This document shows, piece by piece, positions 7,949 to 13,383 of a stretch of DNA of 34,048 bases; position 1 is the first letter of the stretch, and each line of letters starts with the position of its first letter. The stretch lies in the NCBI GenBank assembly GCA_900551105.1, contig URUT01000011.1:1-34048 (forward strand), given 5' to 3'. This DNA comes from an uncultured Mycoplasmatota bacterium (lineage in GTDB: Bacteria; Bacillota_I; Bacilli_A; RF39; UBA660). Position numbers and translations under genes: made by a program. The notes beneath the pieces were generated by a model that saw nothing but the letters and a program-made list of their open reading frames with translations, ran no database searches and had not been told where the DNA came from.

Positions 7949-7977
7949 ATTATATATTTTTATATTTTGTTTGTAAA
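7949..7977 (-). promoter_or_regulatory. lon promoter
   Basis: Minus strand TTTACA (7972-7977), 17 bases, TATAAT (7949-7954), 26 bases before the lon ATG. No CtsR-type direct repeat is evident next to it. Confidence 0.82.
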
Positions 7978-7996
7978 CCTTTTAAGTAAATTATTT

Positions 7997-8020
7997 AAAA
8001 AAAACCACATTTTTGTGGTT
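7997..8020 (-). terminator. Terminator after efp
   Basis: Minus strand AACCAC-aaaaat-GTGGTT followed by a T-run; it begins directly after the efp stop codon. Confidence 0.88.
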
Positions 8021-8581
8021 TTATGCTCTAGATGAATATTTGCCGTCTTTAGTAGTTACTAAGATTTTTTCGCCAACACCAATGAACATTGGAACTTTTA
8101 CAGTATATCCAGTTTCAATAGTGGCATCTTTCATAGCGTTATTAGTAGTGTTACCTTTTACAGCATCTGTTGTATCTATTACTTCATAGTCTACCTTTTC
8201 TGGTAGGGTTATTCCTAGAATTTTTCCTTCGTACATAGAAACTTCTATTTCTAAGTTTTCTTTTAAGAAGTTTACATCATTACCAAGAGTACTTGCAGGA
8301 ATTTCTAATTGACTATAATCTTCATTATTCATAAAAATATAGTTTGTTCCATCATTATATAGATATTGCATGTGTAGTTTGTCTACATGAGCTTTTTCTA
8401 ATTTTAAAGTGGTATTAAATGTTTGTTCAACGATAGAACCAGTTTTTAAATTTTTATATTTAATTCTAACAAAAGCTGGGCCTTTGCCAGGTTTTACATG
8501 TTGAAACTCAATTATCATACATAAATTACCATCTAAAATGACAGTCATACCATTTTTTATGTCATTTATATTTACGTTCAT
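8021..8581 (-). CDS. efp: Elongation factor P
   Basis: 186 residues, full length. EF-P enters the ribosomal E site and rescues stalling at polyproline. Three OB-like domains are recognisable. The loop VKPGKGPAFVR carries K33, the position modified in Bacillus-type EF-P, and the Pro after it fits the KPGKGxA class rather than the Arg (rhamnosylated) class. The C-terminal signature ATIETGYTVKVPMFIGVGEKI is intact. SD GAGGAG before the ATG. It follows rpmG by 18 bases and shares its promoter; terminator directly after the stop. No modification enzyme is encoded nearby. Confidence 0.97.
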   Translation of the reverse strand: MNVNINDIKNGMTVILDGNLCMIIEFQHVKPGKGPAFVRIKYKNLKTGSIVEQTFNTTLKLEKAHVDKLHMQYLYNDGTNYIFMNNEDYSQLEIPASTLGNDVNFLKENLEIEVSMYEGKILGITLPEKVDYEVIDTTDAVKGNTTNNAMKDATIETGYTVKVPMFIGVGEKILVTTKDGKYSSRA

Positions 8582-8599
8582 ACTATTTTACTCCTCTTA

Positions 8600-8767
8600 T
8601 TATTTTTTTTCTTTGAATACTTGGACTTTTCCGCAAGTTTTGCAGAACTTTTTGATTTCTAGTTTATCTGGAGTATTAGCTTTGTTTTTTTCAGTAGGGC
8701 GAATAAAAGAACCACATACAGAACATTTTAACTCAACAGGATTACGATTTTCGTTTTTCTTTGCCAT
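8600..8767 (-). CDS. rpmG: 50S ribosomal protein L33
   Basis: 55 residues, read directly from the minus strand (MAKKNENRNPVELKCSVCGS, ending FKEKK). It keeps two CxxC pairs (C15/C18 and C42/C45), so it is the zinc-binding L33 form, and the typical central region DKLEIKKFCKTCGK. The N-terminal MAKKNENRNP is an extension relative to many L33 proteins. SD GGAGGAAA lies before the ATG and a clear promoter at 8797-8826. First gene of rpmG-efp. Confidence 0.9.
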   Translation of the reverse strand: MAKKNENRNPVELKCSVCGSFIRPTEKNKANTPDKLEIKKFCKTCGKVQVFKEKK

Positions 8768-8796
8768 AAATACTTTCCTCCTTTTTGCTCGTTAGT

Positions 8797-8826
8797 ATTA
8801 TAACATATTATTAAAGTTATTAGCAA
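8797..8826 (-). promoter_or_regulatory. rpmG-efp promoter
   Basis: Minus strand TTGCTA (8821-8826), 18 bases, TATAAT (8797-8802), about 30 bases before the rpmG start. Confidence 0.72.
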
Positions 8827-8834
8827 TAATAAAT

Positions 8835-9029
8835 TTAATATAAATGCCAAACGTATCTAACTTTTTCTACTACATTATAGTCTTTACAATATACTTTAGT
8901 TTCAGCTGAAGTTGCATCAAAATTATGACAAACTTTTTCTTCGGGCATATTTTCTATTCTATAAATGGTTATGCCGCCTAGAACTGCTAAAATAATAAGT
9001 ATAAAACATGGTATTATTGATCTTTCCAT
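8835..9029 (-). CDS. Small single-pass membrane protein, hypothetical
   Basis: 64 residues. Residues ~5-23 (IIPCFILIILAVLGGITIY) form an N-terminal membrane helix or uncleaved signal; the remaining ~40 residues face outward and contain two Cys (VCHNF and VYCKD) that could pair. No family recognised. A strong SD, GGAGG, lies 9 bases before the ATG. It starts 31 bases after the penicillin-binding protein gene and no promoter is obvious between them, so it is probably cotranscribed with it, which hints at, but does not show, an envelope role. Confidence 0.62.
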   Translation of the reverse strand: MERSIIPCFILIILAVLGGITIYRIENMPEEKVCHNFDATSAETKVYCKDYNVVEKVRYVWHLY

Positions 9030-9060
9030 TTACATCTATCCTCCATTAATACTATATCAC

Positions 9061-10971
9061 TTATTTAAGATATTTTTCAATTACTAATTTACTTGCTCTT
9101 TTCATTATTTTTTGATTTATAGGATAGCGGTAGTTACTTACATTATTTTGATATCTAATATTTGGGCTTACTAAGACTAACGATATTTTAGGATTTTCAT
9201 AAGGAAGGTATGCAGCAAAAGTGACCCCAATGGTTTTGATTAGCTTGTTATTTTCAAGGTACAAGAAACTTTCACTAGTTCCAGTTTTTCCAGCGGATGG
9301 ATAGTTATTCCAAATATAACCGTAGCCAGTTCCGGTTTTTGTAACGGCATGAAAGCCTTTACGAATTTCTGCTAAGTCTTCTTGGTCTATTGGTACAGTA
9401 TTTAAGAGCTTACTTTCTTTTTTGTACATGGGCGAGCCATCAGCGTTTAGTGCTTCATTAAAGATGTTTAAAGCGTATCTATTACCTGTTGCAATGGTGT
9501 TAATGTAGCTAACTAAAGATATTGGCGTGTAAGCATCGTACTGGCCAATTGAGATGTTTAGTAGCTGATCATCAGTAATAGTCGTTCCTTTATAGCCAGT
9601 TTCTTCATTTGATAAGTCTATTTCACTTTTGGTTCCTAGACCGTAAAGTTTTAGCATATTGCGGTAAGTGTCAAAGTGACTTTGGTTTGCATTTAATGAC
9701 ATATTGCGGTAATAGTTTTTACCTGTTATTTTAACCGCGATAAGATACTGATAATAGTTACTACTCATTCTTAAGGCTTCTACGGGATCTAGCAAGCCAA
9801 GTGATTTCCAAGAACATTTGTCTTTAGTTGTATTTAATTTAATACAGCCGTCAACTACTCTATTTTTGGGAAGCAAGTCATATTTATACCCGACCGAGAT
9901 GGTAGCCCCTTTAACAACACTCCCTACTACATAGGAGTCTAATATGGCGTTATAGTTATAGTTAATAAAATCCTGGTTTGCAGTAATTTTTTTGCCAACT
10001 AAGGAGATAATTCCACCAGTATTTGGATCAGACACGATAAGATAAGAGGTATCATAATATTTGGTATTAGGTGCATTTTTGGCTTTTAGCATTTCTTCTT
10101 CTAGAATAGTTTCAAGTTCTTTTTGGAGTTCTATATCTATATTTAAGACAATGTCATTACCTTTAATTGCTGGAGTTTTTTGCGATAAAAAGTTATTTTT
10201 TACTTGATATGTAGCTTTAGTTCCTCTTAAATAATCATCATAAATAAGTTCTAGATTATTAATACCTACTCTGTCATTTAATTTATAGCCTTTATCTAAG
10301 TAATAGTCTTTTAATTCGGCTGGAAGGCCATTAGATGAAACACTGCCAAAAATGTCTTTTAAAGTGTTTTCGTAAGGGTAATATCTTTCCCAGGTTATTT
10401 CTGTATGAATGCCTTTAAGATTTTCTTTGGTAATGTTTGCATATTCTTCATCGGTTAGTTTCTTTTTTATGATTTTATTTTCGTAGCTGTACCCATTTTT
10501 CATTAAATTATATATTGTGCAGACCTTTAAATCTATTTCTTTTAAATTTTCTTCCGTTATAAGAGATAGCTTGTATTCTTCGTATGCTTTTTTTGATAGT
10601 TTTCTTTCGTTATATTTGGTCTTAATATCTTCAGGAATTTGATTATTGATTTTTTGTTCATTAAAGGTTAGATAATATTTTTTTAAACTGGCATCTGTAA
10701 CATTTTCTTTGATATCAATTAAAGTAGATAATTTTGCCGCGATTTCATTAATTTCCTTGTTAGTTAGAGATAACTCATTAAATACAAGACTTTTAATACC
10801 AATATTATCTACTAGAATGTGACCGTTTCTATCTAAAATTCTACCTCGTGGGGCAGTTAAGCCTTCAATTACAGTTTCACTTTGATAGGCATGAGTTTTA
10901 CCTTGCAGGGATATAACTCTAAATAAGACAATACTAAAAATAAAAATTAGGTATACAATATATTTTTTCAT
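9061..10971 (-). CDS. Class B penicillin-binding protein (peptidoglycan transpeptidase)
   Basis: 636 residues. It cross-links peptidoglycan on the outer face of the membrane. Layout: N-terminal membrane anchor (~residues 3-22), dimerisation domain starting with TAPRGRILDRNGHILVDN (~39-56), and transpeptidase domain with the three active-site motifs: SVVK (S351-K354), SSN (403-405) and KTG (562-564). Best fit is the PBP2/PbpA elongation type; it has no PASTA domains, so it is not the Pbp2x/SpoVD-PASTA form, but an SpoVD-like role cannot be excluded. There is no SD before the ATG; instead CATAAT lies 6 bases upstream, so the mRNA may be leaderless. Divergent from yqfT. Confidence 0.93.
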   Translation of the reverse strand: MKKYIVYLIFIFSIVLFRVISLQGKTHAYQSETVIEGLTAPRGRILDRNGHILVDNIGIKSLVFNELSLTNKEINEIAAKLSTLIDIKENVTDASLKKYYLTFNEQKINNQIPEDIKTKYNERKLSKKAYEEYKLSLITEENLKEIDLKVCTIYNLMKNGYSYENKIIKKKLTDEEYANITKENLKGIHTEITWERYYPYENTLKDIFGSVSSNGLPAELKDYYLDKGYKLNDRVGINNLELIYDDYLRGTKATYQVKNNFLSQKTPAIKGNDIVLNIDIELQKELETILEEEMLKAKNAPNTKYYDTSYLIVSDPNTGGIISLVGKKITANQDFINYNYNAILDSYVVGSVVKGATISVGYKYDLLPKNRVVDGCIKLNTTKDKCSWKSLGLLDPVEALRMSSNYYQYLIAVKITGKNYYRNMSLNANQSHFDTYRNMLKLYGLGTKSEIDLSNEETGYKGTTITDDQLLNISIGQYDAYTPISLVSYINTIATGNRYALNIFNEALNADGSPMYKKESKLLNTVPIDQEDLAEIRKGFHAVTKTGTGYGYIWNNYPSAGKTGTSESFLYLENNKLIKTIGVTFAAYLPYENPKISLVLVSPNIRYQNNVSNYRYPINQKIMKRASKLVIEKYLK

Positions 10972-10977
10972 AACACT

Positions 10978-10983
10978 ATTATG
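10978..10983 (-). promoter_or_regulatory. Possible -10 box for leaderless transcription of the PBP gene
   Basis: CATAAT on the minus strand, 6 bases before the ATG. Transcription would start at or next to the start codon. No convincing -35 box is seen. Confidence 0.35.
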
Positions 10984-11005
10984 TGCATATTTTCACTTTT
11001 TAACA

Positions 11006-11021
11006 TATAATATATTGGTGA
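11006..11021 (+). promoter_or_regulatory. -10 box joined to an SD for yqfT
   Basis: TATAAT (11006-11011), 5 bases, GGTGA (11017-11021), then ATG at 11027. The -35 region is weak (TGTGCA). The transcript would begin at the SD. Confidence 0.5.
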
Positions 11022-11026
11022 ATTTA

Positions 11027-11278
11027 ATGAATAATATAATTAAAGCATATATTAGAAGTATGTCTATGGATGATGTTAGAAGCTTTGCAGATAGAAAAGG
11101 AATTGTTTTAACTGACGATGAGCTTGCTTATGCATTTAGCTATATTAAAAATAATGGCGAAGAAATGATTGATAAGCCTAATTCTTTTGATTTAAGTGAT
11201 CATAAAAGTGCGTTTTCTAATGAAAATTACGAGAAGATTAATAAGTTATTAAAAGAGTATATAAGATATTTAAAATAG
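11027..11278 (+). CDS. yqfT: YqfT-like DUF2624 protein
   Basis: 83 residues from ATG 11027, chosen over upstream in-frame GTG/TTG codons because GGTGA lies 5 bases before it. The N-terminal half resembles DUF2624 (YqfT): a helix, then DVRSFADRKGIVLTDDELAYAFSYIKNN, like the family's repeated 'leucine-then-helix' pattern. In Bacillus, yqfT is next to yqfS (nfo), and here it lies convergent with nfo, overlapping its 3' end by 9 bases, which supports the assignment. No membrane segment. Molecular function is unknown in the family. Confidence 0.7.
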   Translation: MNNIIKAYIRSMSMDDVRSFADRKGIVLTDDELAYAFSYIKNNGEEMIDKPNSFDLSDHKSAFSNENYEKINKLLKEYIRYLK

Positions 11279-12136
11279 TTCTTTTAAGTTAGGATTAAAG
11301 GTTTGATCTTTTAACATTTGAATTTCTTCTTTGTAAGGAGCTTTTTCATTGATGTATGGTGTTTCTAAAATTTTAGGAACATCTTTTAATTTTGGATTGT
11401 TTAAAACTGCTAATAGGGAGGAAAAGCCGATATTGCCAAAGCCGATATTTTCATGACGGTCTTTATGAGAACCAACTGGGTTTTTACTGTCGTTTAAGTG
11501 AACGCAGTGAATTTTTTGAATGCCAATTATTTTATCAAAGGCTTCTAAATATTTATCAAAGTGAGAAATGTCTACTCCAGAATCACTTAAGTGACAAGTA
11601 TCTAAGCAAACGCCGATTTTATCGTTTAAGTTAATATTTTTAATGATTGTATTTAGTTCATCTAGATTGATACCAATTTCAGTGCCTTTACCAGCCATAG
11701 TCTCTAGAAGGATACAAATATCATCGTCTGCTTTTAGGATGTCATTTAGAGCATCTATAATATTATTAATAGCAATGTGTCTTGGAATAGATACTGCTGA
11801 ACCTGGGTGCAGTACGATGTATTTTACGCCTAAAGTAAGGCATCTTTCTATTTCTTTGCGAAGAAACTGCTTGCTAAATTCATATTTAGTTTCATCTAAG
11901 TTATTTGCTAAATTAATAATATATGGGGCATGGCAAATTATACTAGATGGAGCTATCTTGTTTTCTTCCATTAGTTTCTTAGCTTCTTCTAAGTATTTTA
12001 AATTTATTTCTTTTCTAATAGTGTTATGAGGCGCTCCAGTATAGAACATAAATGCATTGGCACCGTAACTAATTGTTTCTTTTACACTACCTAATATTTG
12101 TTCATTTGAGAATGAAACATGACTACCTAAAATCAT
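11270..12136 (-). CDS. nfo: Endonuclease IV (AP endonuclease)
   Basis: 288 residues, full length. A zinc-dependent TIM-barrel enzyme that cuts DNA 5' of abasic sites in base excision repair. Signatures present: ILGSHVSF at the N-terminus, CHAPYIINLAN, VLHPGS, LETMAGKGTEIG, CLDTCHLSDSG (usually DTCHTFAAG) and HLNDSKNPVGSHKDRHENIGFG, which together supply the three-zinc ligands (His, Glu, Asp). The ATG follows SD GGTGAT. The promoter (TTGCTA-17-TATAAT) ends just 6 bases before the SD, giving a very short leader. The 3' end overlaps convergent yqfT. Confidence 0.96.
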   Translation of the reverse strand: MILGSHVSFSNEQILGSVKETISYGANAFMFYTGAPHNTIRKEINLKYLEEAKKLMEENKIAPSSIICHAPYIINLANNLDETKYEFSKQFLRKEIERCLTLGVKYIVLHPGSAVSIPRHIAINNIIDALNDILKADDDICILLETMAGKGTEIGINLDELNTIIKNINLNDKIGVCLDTCHLSDSGVDISHFDKYLEAFDKIIGIQKIHCVHLNDSKNPVGSHKDRHENIGFGNIGFSSLLAVLNNPKLKDVPKILETPYINEKAPYKEEIQMLKDQTFNPNLKELF

Positions 12137-12141
12137 TTTTT

Positions 12142-12182
12142 ATCACCAGTTAAATTATATCTTAATCCAAATTTTATAGCAA
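12142..12182 (-). promoter_or_regulatory. nfo promoter joined to its SD
   Basis: Minus strand TTGCTA (12177-12182), 17 bases, TATAAT (12154-12159), 6 bases, GGTGAT (12142-12147), then ATG. The best-supported example in this window of a promoter whose start site falls on the SD, because the -35 is also good. Confidence 0.78.
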
Positions 12183-12183
12183 G

Positions 12184-12205
12184 AAAAAAATCCTTTAACA
12201 GGATT
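12184..12205 (-). terminator. Terminator after the pilin-like gene
   Basis: Minus strand AATCCT-gttaa-AGGATT followed by TTTTT, starting a few bases after the stop codon. Its U-run directly precedes the nfo -35 box. Confidence 0.82.
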
Positions 12206-12207
12206 TA

Positions 12208-12702
12208 TTAAGATTGGCCTTGGTTTGGATTTTGGTTATTGTCAGCTGCTGGTGTAGTAGGACAAGCTTCTGGGCAAGTTTTTGTGACAGAGCCAACCCC
12301 TTCTTTAATTTCGGTTCCCAAATTAGCATAAGTACCATTTACCACGTTATAACTTTTATCTGTTAATGTTACATAATAAGAGGCTTCTCTTTTATTATCT
12401 AGTTTAACAATGACATATCCATCATAGCTTCCTCTGCTTTTTAAACCAATTTGATCTAAAGTATAACAAAAGCAAGTATCTCCTGAATATTTTTTTGCTG
12501 AAACTGTATCTAATAGGTCTTCTGATGAATAAGTACTTTGAGCATTGCCTAAAGCTTTTTCTGCATAAATTTTAAATGATCCTTTCTTAGCATTATTCAT
12601 ACTTTCTACTACTGCTGGGATAGCAATAATCATAATAATTGCAAGTACAACAATAACTGCAAGAAGCTCTACTAAGGTAAAACCTTTTTTATTTAGTCTC
12701 AT
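12208..12702 (-). CDS. Type IV pilin-like / pseudopilin protein
   Basis: 164 residues. The start is ATG 12702 rather than an upstream codon, since this places the prepilin motif at the N-terminus: RLNKKG|FTLVELLAVIVVL, cleavage after Gly and Glu at position 5 of the mature protein, followed by the hydrophobic helix that packs pilin fibres. The C-terminal head has Cys at CFC and CPEAC, likely disulfides, and a Asn/Gln/Pro-rich tail. It resembles ComGC/GspG-type pilins but is longer. SD AGGGAA; a strong promoter at 12728-12756; monocistronic. No assembly genes are adjacent; the only possible partner in the window is the PilB-type ATPase at 26,132. Confidence 0.85.
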   Translation of the reverse strand: MRLNKKGFTLVELLAVIVVLAIIMIIAIPAVVESMNNAKKGSFKIYAEKALGNAQSTYSSEDLLDTVSAKKYSGDTCFCYTLDQIGLKSRGSYDGYVIVKLDNKREASYYVTLTDKSYNVVNGTYANLGTEIKEGVGSVTKTCPEACPTTPAADNNQNPNQGQS

Positions 12703-12727
12703 AATAAGTTCCCTACTTTCTAAAATA

Positions 12728-12756
12728 ATTATAATCAAAATAGGGATTAAAGTCAA
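12728..12756 (-). promoter_or_regulatory. Pilin gene promoter
   Basis: Minus strand TTGACT (12751-12756), 17 bases, TATAAT (12728-12733), 25 bases before the ATG at 12702. Confidence 0.88.
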
Positions 12757-12766
12757 TTATTTTTTA

Positions 12767-12988
12767 TTATTTAATTATCTTAAAAATAGTGTTTACGGTG
12801 TCTAGTGTATCTAGAAATGAGTTTGTTTTATTAATTTTTTCGCTACGTTTATTCTCTTTAAAGGCTTTAATAAATTCTTTATAGTATTTGGGGCTTCTTG
12901 TTAGATATGTATACCAGTATGAGTGATTAATTAGGTACTGATATTCTTTGGGATCTTTCTTAATTTTTGAGAGCATTCCATAGTTCAT
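12767..12988 (-). CDS. ylbE: YlbE-like protein
   Basis: 73 residues from ATG 12988, chosen because GGAG lies 6 bases before it (inside the end of ylbD). It resembles the YlbE family: a short helical protein with YLINHSYWYTYLTRSPKYYKEFIKAFKE, where Bacillus YlbE has a 'P-x-W-Y-R-x-L-(T/S)-R-x-P' segment. The ylbD-ylbE pair is adjacent in Bacillus as well, and here the genes are one base apart. Function unknown; the partner is a predicted coat protein. No terminator seen; the pilin promoter begins just downstream. Confidence 0.72.
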   Translation of the reverse strand: MNYGMLSKIKKDPKEYQYLINHSYWYTYLTRSPKYYKEFIKAFKENKRSEKINKTNSFLDTLDTVNTIFKIIK

Positions 12989-12989
12989 A

Positions 12990-13337
12990 CTAATCTCCAA
13001 AGAATTTGTTTAATGGCCTTGGCGTTTTAGGAATGATTTTAGGGGCTTCGGTTACTGGTTTGTTTGTTAGTTCCTGGATTACATTGATGGCTTTTTGGGC
13101 ATTATTAATATATTTTTGAACACTATCCATATTGATATTTTTTACGAGGCTAGTTAGTTCACTTAGACTTGATGCCCTGCTTTCATCTTCTTCATATTTA
13201 CTCCAAGCATTTTCATCTTCACCATATAAATCATATATTTCATATAGGTCTTGCCAAGAAGTTTCTTTGTTTTTGACTTTGTTTATGAGATTTGGTCTTG
13301 TTTTAACAAACTCTTTAAAATTTTCTTTTTTATCCAT
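12990..13337 (-). CDS. ylbD: YlbD-like putative spore coat protein
   Basis: 115 residues. The N-terminal half matches the YlbD_coat family: FKEFVKTRPNLINKVKNKETSWQDLYEIYDLYGEDENAWSKY contains the characteristic (F-V)...(T-W-Q-x-x-Y-E)...(G-E-x-x-x-W) pattern. The rest is helical with a Pro/Lys-rich tail. In Bacillus, YlbD is a putative coat protein next to YlbE, as here. SD GGTGG, 7 bases before the ATG; this SD lies in the right arm of a hairpin with the end of the parC transcript (13341-13378). Confidence 0.78.
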   Translation of the reverse strand: MDKKENFKEFVKTRPNLINKVKNKETSWQDLYEIYDLYGEDENAWSKYEEDESRASSLSELTSLVKNINMDSVQKYINNAQKAINVIQELTNKPVTEAPKIIPKTPRPLNKFFGD

Positions 13338-13340
13338 TTA

Positions 13341-13378
13341 AAAACCACCTATAATATTTTATTCTCATGGGTGGTTTT
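13341..13378 (-). terminator. Hairpin between parC and ylbD: weak terminator that hides the ylbD SD
   Basis: Minus strand AAAACCACC, 20-base loop, GGTGGTTTT then TAAA. It starts 5 bases after the parC stop. The right arm contains the ylbD SD (GGTGG) and the loop contains TAAAAT, a possible -10 placed 6 bases before the SD. Loop length and a short U-run make it a weak terminator. Confidence 0.5.
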
Positions 13379-13383
13379 ATAGA

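Noticed and set aside
11270..11278. Terminator between nfo and yqfT
   Set aside because: The 3' ends overlap by 9 bases and I found no hairpin with a U-run on either strand at this point.
11392..12029. Two plus-strand open frames opposite nfo
   Set aside because: They lie wholly inside nfo on the other strand, have no ribosome-binding sites, and their translations look like antisense (Ser/Leu-rich) shadows.
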